From assembly GCA_032358165.1 (NCBI GenBank), contig JAALGY010000053.1, positions 496,001 through 560,000 of the forward strand: a stretch of DNA of 64,000 nucleotides, written 5' to 3'. A program made the position numbers and the translations under genes. Positions within the stretch are counted from its first letter, which is position 1. Every line of letters starts with the position of its first letter. The notes beneath the pieces are model-generated. The model was not told the DNA's origin and did no database searches. It worked only from the letters and a program-made list of their open reading frames with translations. Positions 11,769-22,700 of the stretch are shown in pieces. The DNA comes from Diplosphaera chodatii (lineage: Eukaryota; Chlorophyta; Trebouxiophyceae; Prasiolales; Stichococcaceae).

Positions 11769-14521
11769 TCAAACAGCAGCAGTGCACGTGTGCTGGGCCG
11801 TGGCCCACAGCCTCCCTGCCTTCCTGACCTGCTTGGCCAGCTCAGCAGGGTTGGGCGCATACTCCAGGGCGTGGCTCCAGAAGTTGAAGTCGGCGCAAAA
11901 TGCGTGCGCCTTTGGGCACTGCAGCCCCCACAGCAGGGCCACCTTGTCCTGCAGGGGAACCACCATCCATTGTTGTTCTGGGGGTCGTCAGCGCGTGTGC
12001 CAAAATCATCAGGGATGCACACCAGTAGCAGTGAGCACGCAAGGCTGTTTACCATGTCATTCCAGCCCTGGAAATCCGTGTCATCAGCAAGCAGCCCAAG
12101 GTTCAAGCCGACCTCCTGCGGCTTGGCGATCTTGACCTGCAGCCGAGCCTCAGAACAGCTTGGCTGCGGTTGACGCCAGCTACACGGTAAAGACGTCACC
12201 TGTCTTTGGGCTTGGGTTCTGTTCCTGTTGGTATGTATGGTCTGTTCACAAGCAAACGGCTGACTGCACGCTGCTCACCGAGACTGTCTGCAACTTCAGG
12301 GGCGTGAGCGTCTTTGCAGCGTGGACGTTCATCCAGCGGTGCGGGGCCTCGCTGCTGACGTCCACGACCACGGAGCAGCGCGGCAGGAACACGAACATCG
12401 CGATCACCGCGCCATGCCCCGCCACCAGGACATCTGTTGCGTCCAGCAGTCTGGCCTGCCATTGGGACACAGACCGTCCAGTGGAGCTTGCTTTTCTGGA
12501 TGGTTTGTGGGCAGCCTGCAGCGGGTCAGATGGCACTCCAGCTGAGGTTCACAGCAGGACGAGGCAGGCCAGTGCACCTGGTCGCCGAAACTTCTGCCCT
12601 CCATGTAGACCAGCTGAGCGCTGCTGAACGCCCTGCCGGTCTGGAGTTCCTCCAGAGCCTCCGGCGCGGTTACGATGGATCTGCCAGCGCGGTGCGCTCG
12701 GTTCACGATGGTCACCCGCGGCTTGGTGGCATCTGGCGGTCGCTCGCTGGGCTCAGCCAGCCCTGGAGCAGCATGCGCGTCAGCATGCCCTCGAACATTG
12801 ATCACGACAAATCACAGATTGCAAGCCACCTCCAAATCGGCATATGATAAACAGTCGGCAGAAAGTGCTGCGCCGTCCGGTCATTACCTGCACACCCCCG
12901 CAAGTAGCTGACCCAGCCCTGCTTCTCCTCTGGTGACAAGTCCTGCATGCCCGCCTGCGCTGTTGCCCCGGGAACGCCGTTGGCCCTGCAGTGATGTGCA
13001 CACTTGGCATCGCTTCTCAGACGTAGCAGATCACGAGTTGTAGCACTTGCTACTGAGAGGTGTATCAGGGTGCCTGTATACAATTGAGGCATCATTCCAC
13101 ATATCATCTACATCCACCGTTGTGTGTGCCGCTTTGCTCGAGTCAATTTCGTCAACAGCTGTAGTCCCAAGTAAGCCACTCACGAGTTGCAGTCACGGGC
13201 TTTGCAGGTTGGCCCAGCGCCGATGATGAGCTCTGAGATGATGATTGCCTCATCCACTGGCGCGTCTGCAATCTTCATGCGCTGCTCGGCAAAGCAGCTC
13301 CACAGCTCTGTGATCGCGGGCAGTTGTAGCCTCTCTGTGGCACAACATGCGAAATTGAGGACCGTCTTACTGTCTTGTGTGCAACAACCTGGCTACCGAG
13401 CACCATGCATGTCATCCTGTTGCGCCGCTCAGATGTTCTGCTCCACCTGACTGCTTGTCCGACCACAGCAGCAACACGTCGCGCCACTCTGCCTGGTCCT
13501 CATACTTGCAAACGCCAAGGTATCTGCATCAGAAGTTCTTTAGCTGCTGAACACCTCTGTAACGATGTCACCCCTGCAAAAGGAGCCCTTGCACAAACCC
13601 TGCACTCCTGCAGCGGTGAGGCGCATTTGGCCATCTGCATGGTGCAGGCTGCAACAGACCGCACCCACCTGCACATCCGGACGTACAGGTCTGCGCTGTC
13701 CTCGCCCATGGAGTGCCACAAGTTGTGCACATGGCTGCGCTGAAACACCAGTGCCCGCTGCGCCAGCCGGTACTTTGTGTCAATCGGCACAGGGCTGCTG
13801 TGTATGTCTGTGGACACGATGAAACGGCCGACATTCTGTCGGTGGTCCTCCGCCGGCGCGCCCTGCCGCTGGTCGTCGTCCCGAAAGTACAGGCGCACTC
13901 CTGGGACGTCATGCTGCAGGCCCCCTGCAAGCACATGCATTGTCCGAGCATATATATGCCGCATGGAGCGCTGCCTGCGTGGGGTGCACCTCTACATGCG
14001 CAGTGCCACTCCTGCTTCAAACCACTACAAAGCAGCACACACGCTATGTCGTGTTTGCAATGCCGCGTGAGGATCACCTTCTGAGTGCAGGTAGAGTTTG
14101 CCGCCCCAGAGTGTGATGTTGTACAAGCGGCACACACGAAGACGCTCGTCATCGCCCGTGCACTGCCACACGGCATATCTGAAACCAGTCAGCGTGCAGC
14201 AGACACTCACGTGTTGGCCGTTGCAGGTGCGTGCCGAATGCCTAAGGTGCGAGTAGAAAAGGAGGAAAAGTAATGCACCTCTACGGTTGAGACTGGCCAT
14301 GGCGAGCTGGGAGCTGGCTGCTGCAAAGTAAAGTTGGCCGTGCGAGTGGCCGGTGATGTCGGTAGCTTAGGCTGCACCAACTCCCAGGTCACCCTGAGTG
14401 CAGCAAAGTCTAGATCCACCAGCACGAGCCATGCCACCAGCAGCCCCCGACAACAGCATGACCTCACATCATGCATGACACGCGTGCGAGCTCCACACAC
14501 ACATCTGTGTCGCGTGAGCAT
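11769..14521 (-). CDS. GT61-family glycosyltransferase (EOGT/xylosyltransferase-like), type II membrane protein
   Basis: Ten exons (14521-14211, 14178-14078, 13924-13669, 13523-13447, 13334-13184, 12985-12896, 12746-12578, 12455-12279, 12136-12053, 11948-11769) give 531 aa with matching phases. GT61 hallmarks in order: a Cys-rich entry (VWQCTGDDERLRVCRLYN), the acceptor-side block FQRSHVHNLWHSMGEDSADL, PRVTIVNRAHRAGRS, YMEGRSFGDQ, and the donor-site block ATDVLVAGHGAVIAMFVFLP. Such enzymes add xylose, arabinose or GlcNAc to glycans in the Golgi or ER; the sugar cannot be told here. The start was chosen by phase: exon 1 ends in phase 2, which fits only the frame of MLTRHRCVCG, whose residues about 26-42 form the signal anchor. 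An ATG at 14300 (MASLNRRG) is in the wrong frame. An inner Met16 is an alternative start. NFT and NIT sequons are visible. Confidence 0.85.
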
Positions 14522-15468
14522 GCAAGTCTGATGCTCCTCTAGCTGAGTATGTATTCAAGCGTTGAACTTTGCCTGACTAGCCGAAGCCAAGTGTACTGTG
14601 TGCTCTGTCCTGGCGCTACCGCCTTTCACCTTGCTCCTAGAATCGCCGACTATGAGCTGCGATGAAGGTTTACACACCCAGGGACAACGATTGCGTCGGC
14701 AAGGTGCATCGACAGCCGTACATATGTGCTGTACATTCGTGTATAGTACATGTATCTGGTCATCGACTCGCAACAATTGCATGTTTGCAGCCTCGCAGTC
14801 CGACGCCCATCTGCAAGACCTGTGTAGACCTATCGATGTGACCTGCGAGACGCGCTGTCGGCAGAGCATTTGGCGTGCAGCGATGGTACTGCATCCAGGG
14901 TGCATAATAAGGTGGTGGCACTGAGGACGCCCTCGTGCAGGCAATTTATAACACAATCCTGTAACAGGGTACTCTGGTGATCCCGTGCTGGCGCATGTTG
15001 CTTGCCGCTTGACTCCCCACAGCTTCGCGTGTAGATTTGAGGCGTTACAACTCAATCGGGGCATCGTTCTGTGCTCTGAGCAGGCACTCAAATTCGATAC
15101 TCATCCTTGAGCACAAGCTCCTGCTGTGGCTCCGCGGACCCCTCCAGGCGCTCGCACCTGATTCAATAGCAGTCGGCACCTGCATCTCGGATCCTGGGTG
15201 GTGCTGACGTCTTGCTCGCTGCTGATCAGCCGACGTGCATATAGTTGCACCCACCTCGACTTCTAACCCAGAGAGAGGTGAGCAATCGGCGGGGTCCAGC
15301 AGGGCTTGTCTGCGGATGCAGCACAACAGCCCAGTCCACGACACCTTCAGGAGACCCAGACTGACGGCCCCTGTGGGTCGCTCGCAGTCATGACATCTCG
15401 TCGCAGAAGGTTCCTGTAACGCGCCGCACCAGTGCGCAACAGCGGCCACTGAGGCTGTGAGGCGAGGC
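14522..15468. promoter_or_regulatory. Divergent 5' region between GT61 and the unrecognised 15.5 kb gene
   Basis: About 950 bases between opposite start codons. Open frames occur on both strands (plus 14598-14924, minus 15091-14555) but show no family features or credible exon pattern. It should carry both promoters; no specific element can be defended. Confidence 0.4.
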
Positions 15469-18373
15469 ATGCGGATGGTGGAAGAACAATCAGTGCGTAG
15501 GATACCGCAAGAACAATGGGTGCGTATGCCGGGCGCCGACCACAGCTCACACCTGCACGAAGACCAGGACGCAACGATGTCGCCGCGAGAGCAGGAGGCA
15601 CATGCGCATTGGTCCGGCTTGACACCAGCGCTGCAGGTACTGCATGTTCTGAGAGCCTGCGCGTGACGATGCTCAGTGCTCATCCAGCATGTCTGTGCGA
15701 GAACCAGCACAACTCGAGGCTCTCATTGTGTAGAATGTCATGCCTTGCTGCAGGCGCATGTGGCCGAGCTGTTTGACGGCAAGCAGCGGCTATTCCTTCG
15801 AATGTTTGCATTCGATTCAGGTGGGCTCACTGCAGACTGTGCGCAGCTTGAGTGCATATAGAAATCGCATCCTCGCCCTGAAGTGCCCGAGTTCATCACT
15901 AAACTTCCTGTGACATTGCAGAGCACTGTGCAAGGTTGAACGTGTGACCGACATGCAGGGCTGTGCCTGCGACGGCCGTGGTCAGATTTCCAGTGCCGCC
16001 TGCATGCATGCGCATATCAGGTGTCAATTGATTGCGATATCTGGCAGAGATGCTTCTAGATGGCAGGTACAGCACACACACCTCGATCAAGCATTTACTG
16101 TTGCCCCGCGTGACATGCAGCATCGGCCGCCGGCAGCTGAGCTGGTGCAGTTCACGCGGAAGTTCCTGGGCCTGTTCATGATCAACCGCTTCGACATCCT
16201 CATGTTCCTGGAGGACGCAGGTTGGGATCCGGCCGGCTGATTGCTTACAGCCTGCCACCGGTGGTTCCGTGGGGCCAACGCTTTGGCAGGCTAGAGTTCA
16301 CTGCTTGCCTGGCTGAAGGTCCAGAGGGTGTACAGAGTCCTGGCCATGCCCACATGTGCAGGGCTGTGGATGGAGCGCGGCAGCAGTCGGCGGCCCTTGT
16401 CAGACACGGATGACGATGTGGAGTGGGACGATGACGATGACGAGGTGACCGAGGCATGCTGCAGTTATCCCCATGGGGGTTGCTGCTTTCATACAGCAGG
16501 CTTTATGTGTTTGCAATGGGGTAGGTGCAGCATAGCTGTGATTGCTGCGGGCAGCAGCATGCCCTGATGAAAGCACACTTGCGCAGTGTCTGGCATGTGG
16601 CTCTTTCATCTTGTTGTTGGTGTCTGCAGAACGGTGATGCGGCAGAGCGCAAGTATGCGCCAGCAGCGTTCGAGGCAGCGCGGCTGGCGGTGGCGGGGCT
16701 CCTGCGGTTGCTGGCGGCGGACGGCTTCTATGCGAAGGAGGACCTGGCGCCCGGCCTCGCCATCGCAGAGCAGGCAGCAGTCGAGCTGCCCCGCTGTGCG
16801 GTGAGCAGCGTCTAATTGTTCGGCGCATGCGTCCATGTTCGGTCTGAGACGCCATGTTGCAATGACAGCTTCAAGCCATGATAGCATCCTTCCCGCCCTG
16901 CCGTCGAGGTTTGCTTTTCGTAAGAGTAGATGCTGACGCAGCCTCCCTGTGTGCCGCAGCTGCTGGGCGCCTACCTGCCGGGGCCGCTCAACGTCGTCAA
17001 GGATGTGCTGCTCACCAAGCAGGACGAGGCGCAGGTGCGCAGATGGAACTGACCACTGCTGTGTGCATGTCACAGCCAGCAGCCGGAACCTTGGCATGCC
17101 ATGCATGTCAGGTGGTGTTGCATGGCTGGTCCACAGGACCTCAGGCCAAAAGGTGCAGCAAAGTGCAAGCTGCACTCGTTATCAGACTGGGACACAGCTG
17201 TGATGGTGCCAGCAAAAGCCATGGAGCACTTTTATTGGCAGCAGACATGCAGCATGGTCAACATTGGGTTCACTGCTTCCTGCAGCCGCCGGTGCTGGAG
17301 GAAGTGGAGGCGGGCGTGGTGGAGAAGTACCGCCACATCGCGCCCCGCTTCAACTTCCGCCGCGCCTGCGCCTCCGTGCTCGCCTCCGACCTGCGGGTGC
17401 CGCCCCGCCTTCAAGTTCCGACCCTTGTGTGCATCCCTGCATTGCCACCCCAGCTGCGACTGCACCAGAGTCCACCCGGCTTGGTGACACTGTATGGGAG
17501 CGCGTGCTCCAGCTGCTGCTGCTGATGCTGGAGCCGGGACATGCCAGCTGTCGTCTCGCGGACGTTGCCACCGCTCGGCCAGCCAGAGTCGCTTCCAGGC
17601 ATGCACAGGGTGGTCACGGCGTGCTGTGCTCGCGCAGGTGGAGCACAGCGAGCAGCGGCGCATGCGCGTCCTCAGCGTGGAGGACCGGCGGCGGGTGACC
17701 TTCCAGGAGGCCGTCCCCAGCGACGCCACCGCTGCTGACAGCGCCGAGGCAGCACCGCCGCCAGACACGGTGCGTTACAAATGTACATACTGAAAGTCAC
17801 CGGCTTGAAGTCCATGTGCAGTCCGTTGACACATCACAAATGGATGCGCGCACCTCTGCAGTCGGACGTTGCCTGAGGCGGTCATTGCTCATGCATCCTG
17901 GTTGCATCACCTGCAACTTGTCACGTGAGATTGTCAATCATGCTGTGCCTCAGGAGCAGGAGCATGTGATGGTGGAGATGGACCCAGAGATCGGGGCGCT
18001 GCTGCTGCCGGGCATGACCGTCACAGGGCACTTCTTCGCCCTGTCCGATGGCTCCTGGTGCGAACAAAGTCTGCCAATGTGTCTGCTATGATAGCACATC
18101 AACTTTCGTAACACAACATGAGACTGCAGCAATTCCCCGGAATGCAGGCACTGACTTCCTTGGTTGCTCGATGCGCAATTAAACCTGAGGGTTGCAATGC
18201 AGTCCAGCGTCAGGGGGCTATCATGACCACCAGGCACGTCGTTTCGCAGGTACTTTGCGCAGCCGGGCTACGTGTGGCCGTCGTACTACCACACCTCTCG
18301 CAGCCACAGCGCCGAGACGGGCTCCCTGTCGGACCCCGAGTCCTCAGACGGTGAAGACGGCTTTGAGTACTGA
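15469..18373 (+). CDS. Unrecognised protein, about 384 aa, with an acidic cluster
   Basis: Proposed exons: 15469-15636, 15754-15820, 15922-15941 (20-nt microexon, weakest call), 16121-16220, 16362-16444, 16630-16800, 16960-17034, 17286-17396, 17638-17769, 17954-18057, 18250-18373; they sum to 384 codons plus stop. I do not recognise the family. Visible features: a helical segment FTRKFLGLFMINRFDILMFL, an acidic tract (DTDDDVEWDDDDDE) near residue 140, an Ala/Leu-rich helical region, KYRHIAPRFNFRRACASVLA, then MDPEIGALLLPGMTVTGHFF and an aromatic-rich C-terminus (PGYVWPSYYHTSR) followed by an acidic Ser tail. No signal peptide or catalytic motif is evident. The start could instead be the ATG at 15475. 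The stop and the last eight exons are firm; the first three are less so. Confidence 0.6.
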
Positions 18374-19749
18374 GCAGCCAGGCCAGTCTCTGGGCACACC
18401 TCAGTTGCTTGAACAGCTTCATTTCTAGATTCGGTCTGGATAGGCAGTCCATTGCGACGCCACCGGCGCTGCTGCAGTAAAGTAAAGCTACTCAGCACTG
18501 CAGAGACACAAGTGTGAGGTCCGGGCGAGGCGCACATGAAATGCTGTGGTTTGGGTGCAGGACGAAGTGTTTCCTGTTGAGTCTGGGTTCGTTCTGTCAA
18601 GCACGATCCGAACAGCCAAGGCCCACTGGTCCACGGCGATTCAGATGATGCCCAGTCACAGGCACAAGGGGCTCCGCTGACGTACCACCGTGACATCAGC
18701 GATCAGCCCTAGACTCAGATTCCTCTTGTAAACCCTGAGCACGGGTTGCCTGAGAGGTTCAAAAGTGCGTGCGCATCGCAGCGCTCATGCAGGCGGTTGC
18801 CGCACGATAACCTGCAAGCTTGGACAGCTCGTACACCAAAAGTTCATGCGCGCACAGGCTTGCAGCCGGTGACACCACTTTGTCTTGTGCATGCATGCCT
18901 GTTGTGTGGCAGTCGTTGGGCCACGCCTTCCCGGCGCATAAACTTCGTCGGGCCCCTGGGCAAGTTGCAGCACTTCGGAGAGTGACGTTCCACAGGTGAG
19001 TCCCTGGACCGTCACATTCAGAGGCGTGGTTGCCCGGCGCTTCTGTTCGGGACTTTGCCGCCTGCGATTGCTTCGCTATCCTCGCTGGCGCGCTTGTCAT
19101 CAGGTGCAGCCAGCCACCACCCGCTGCAGCCTTTCGCACCGTGCAGCACAACCCGCAGATCTACTTGACGGGGGCTGATGTCCCCGTATGCACTACACTG
19201 CCCGGCAGCATGCAGCCAGGTCTTTCGTTCAAGGGCCTCTGCCTGCCAGCGTTCGCGGGGATGCACAGTCCGCAGCGCTCTGCTGGCTTTCGGAATCATG
19301 CTGAACACCGGCTCACAGCTCGCTTGAAGGCTGCGCCTGACGCGTGCCGTCAGACGTCACTATGGGTAGTGTATTCAGGGCCGGCTGGCCGACTCAGTTG
19401 TTCCATGCCGCCACACTGCTCGCACCTTCAGCGCTTGGCATTCGAAATTGTACGTCGCGGAATTTTGGCGTGGCTTTTGGCTCACAGGAGCTCGTTAGCA
19501 ATTGACCTGCCGTAGTTTGCCGGCGTCACCTGAACGTCTCACGGAACGGTCCACATGCTGGGACCGACATCGCAGCAGCCCAGTCCGACTAGGTGATTAA
19601 CCACTGGTTCTCTCATGCTGTGCAGCGAGTTCTTGGGCGTACCGCTGCCGGCGTTGCCGATCGGCAGGCATCCACGGCGCAGGCATCCCCGGCGAACACA
19701 TGACAGGCTGAGCGCACGGCACGGTACCAGCTGCATTGCGGCTTGAAGT
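18374..19749. other. Intergenic: 3' UTR of the unrecognised gene and promoter of the membrane TKL kinase
   Basis: About 1.4 kb between two plus-strand genes. TGTAA at 18727-18731 would end the upstream transcript about 355 nt after its stop. The rest should hold the kinase 5' UTR and promoter. Small open frames on both strands show no coding features. Confidence 0.5.
18727..18731 (+). terminator. Candidate TGTAA poly(A) signal for the 15.5-18.4 kb gene
   Basis: TGTAA lies 354 nt after the stop codon, at the spacing seen for other genes in this window. Confidence 0.45.
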
Positions 19750-22700
19750 ATGGGTGAGCAGCATAGCGGGCAGCCCCAGCGGTGGGCTCTCCTGGCGGCG
19801 GGCGCCGCGGGCGCTGCGCTGCCACTGGCAGTGGGCACCTATTGGTGGCGCACACGCGCCGCCGCTGCTGTCGGCCCGGATTGCCAGCGGTCGTGCAGCT
19901 CAGGTTGCTGCTCTGAACACGCTCGTGGCTGTGCTGACGGGCGGCAACATGGGCAGCACCAGCATCAGCTGCAGCATCAGCATCACCACGGCCCGCCGCA
20001 CGCGTACCCTGCGGATGGCGGCGCTTTCGCCGCAGCAGCCTCCGGCTGCCTGCGGCGGGACAGCGGCGGCGCCCCGACGGGCGTCAGCATGGGCGGCAGC
20101 TCCGTGGGCTTCGACTCGGCGCTGCGGCTGCGGCTGGCGTCCGGCTTCAGCGGCCGGGACTCGGCGGCGGAGGGCGACTTCTTCGAGGCCGCGGTGGTGC
20201 AGGCCCTACTGGACGGCGAGCGCGCCCGCTGGCAGCGGCACTCGGAGCACGACGACTCCAAGGCCAACAGGTGCGGCATGCATCCTACTGTGGCCGTGCT
20301 GTGCTTCGAGCATGGCCACAATGCATGCCGGCAAGCTCTGTGCAGCTGCGGTTCACCCACCCGCATTGTCAGCCGTAGGAACAGCAGCGAAACCACCGCC
20401 GCATTGACCGGTTGAATGGTCGACCTGCGATGCAGCTTTGTGACTAGGACCTTATGTATGTTTGCCCGTTGCTGCAGCGCGGAGCTGTCGCCGCGGGGCG
20501 TGCTGTCGATGTGCTCCTCCTCCCGGCGCTCCGTCTCGCTCAACTCCAGCTGCGACGCGGGCGCACTGCTGGACAGCGGCGGCGCCGGCGCCGGCGCCGG
20601 CGGCGGCCGCTTCTCCAGGTTCCAGAGCAACAGCAGCCACGACGCCACCGACACCATGCAGCACGGTGCGCCGCGAGCAGCAACCCGGCATGGGTCAGCC
20701 GTCTGCTGACCTGCATACATGCCGCAAGGGTTGCCTTGGTTCCTGTGCTGGGCCCCGCCTGCGTCTCTGGGATGGCTGCTGGCAGCGCCCAGCGAGCCGC
20801 CTGTGCATTGCTGAGCAAGTGAGGCAGCCGCCACACCTGTGCATCCTCGCCGCATCACCAGATCCGTACATCCCGAAAGCCCTCTGACCTCACGCTCGGC
20901 AGGGCCGGTGGCGCCGCCGTCGAAGAGGCGCCTCAGCGCGCCCGCCAGCGCTTTCGCGGCGCTGCAGCAGGTGCCGGAGCAGTGCGGCTCACCGGTCGGC
21001 AGATCAAGCACGGCCGCAGACCTCCCGGCAGCACTCCTGCCTGCGGCACAGCACATGAGCTGTGTCAACCCGGACGATGCACAGGTACACCCCGTATGAG
21101 TTGGCCTGCATCCTGTCACATCCACTTGCCTTTGCATGCTGCATCAAAGCTGCTGGCTGTGAGGAGTCCAGCTCATGCCATGCTGTGCGTCGCAGGCGGT
21201 CATGCAGCACTTGGCAGGCGACGAGTTCTGGCGGCCCGCACATGGGGCAGGCGGCCAGCTGCACTCGCCAGATGAGGTTTGCAGATGTGCACTGTGACGT
21301 ATGGCACTGATTCAGAGCAGGGAGCCAGCATGCAGAGGATTGCCCAGCAGGAATACTCAGCAAGGAAAACTCATGCGCATGCAGGCAGCCCTGCGTGTTG
21401 GCTCCTGGATGGCGGATGCAGCGGCCGGGCCGGCGGACACCGTCGCTGCTTCTGCCTTCCTGCAGCGGCTGTCCCAGCCGCAGCGCTCGGCGGTCGTGGG
21501 GCGGGCGCACGCCATCGTGACTGCTGTGCTGGAGCGCGCAGCGCCGGCCCTGGACCAACACACGTCCCTGCGGCTGTCGATGGACCCAGCAGGCGTGCCG
21601 GATCTGCAGCCCATGTCACACCATCTACAGCAGCAGCAGCAGGATCAGCATATGCAGTTGCCACTGCTGCGCCCTCGTGACAGCGGCTCCGTGGCCTGCG
21701 CCTCCAGCCACGATCTGTATGCCACGTTTACAGAACCTGCACTCAGCACAGCCGCCGCTGTTACTCTTGGTGACAGCGCCCCATGCCAGGCTGCAACCAC
21801 TGCACCGGCTGCCCTTGTGGCACCACCAGCTGCTGCAGCAGCAGATCCAGTCCCCACTGGCAGCGTTAAATCATCTGCAGTACCCGAGAAGCAGATGCCC
21901 AGCCCTGGGGTTCTGGTGGCTGACCCTGGTTGCATCGAAACAGCGCTCAGCAGTGGCAGCGGCGGGTATTGTTCAGCAGACAGCGCTGCAGACACATCAG
22001 CGAGCAGCACGACTTCAGAGCCAGCCGCGCACGCTGCGGCGGTGGCGACAGACAGCACAGCTGGCGCGCCAGCCAGCGGCAGCACTCCAGAGCCAGCGGT
22101 GCTCGCGGCGGCGGTGGTGGCGGCCGCGGCTCTGGGGCTGAAGCGCCCGAGCTTCCAGATGCCGCGGCGCACATCTTCCGACGCCTGCGCGCACATGTAC
22201 TCAGCATTCGCCAACAGTGGTGCGAGCACCCCTGCCGCCCAGTCGGTGAGAGCATCCATGGAAGCTGCTGAACGCCCATCCTGGGCGGCTGTCGATGACA
22301 GAGCAGCGGCGGCACCCGCGACCCAGCTGTCGACCGTGGCAGAGCAGGAGCCCGCAGATGGTGCAGCCCTCCAGGCTGTCCCGGCTGGCAACCCTGCTGC
22401 CGTCCAGGACTTGCTGTCGGGACCAAATGTCCTGGTTGCTCTGGCAGACTGCACCGAATCCCCAGCCGGTCAGGCCATCAGCGGCGGCAGCGGCAACAGC
22501 CTCAACACCGCCAACGCCAAAACCGGGTATAAACTGTCCAGCTTGTTTGTCAGCGACAGCGCGAGCAGCCTCGGCAGCGGCACAAAGACAGCGCTGCAGA
22601 GGCAGGCCTCGGCTCCGCAGGGGCAGCCGCGCAGTCCGTTCGCTTCCCCGGCCGCCCGCAGCCCCTTTGCAGCTGCTGCGGAGGCCGCAGCAGCATCCGC

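Noticed and set aside
14025..14300. ATG at 14300 as the GT61 start (MASLNRRG with a hydrophobic stretch)
   Set aside because: It would leave exon 1 in phase 0, but the next exon needs phase 2 to encode the Cys-rich GT61 entry block.
15045..15710. 221-codon minus-strand open frame near 15 kb
   Set aside because: Overlaps the better supported plus-strand first exon of the 15.5 kb gene and lacks any recognisable feature.
19983..21137. 384-codon minus-strand open frame
   Set aside because: Antisense to the N-terminal exons of the membrane TKL kinase; composition is low-complexity with no domain.
21645..22454. 269-codon minus-strand open frame
   Set aside because: Mirror of the Ala/Ser-rich 1.4 kb kinase exon, no independent support.
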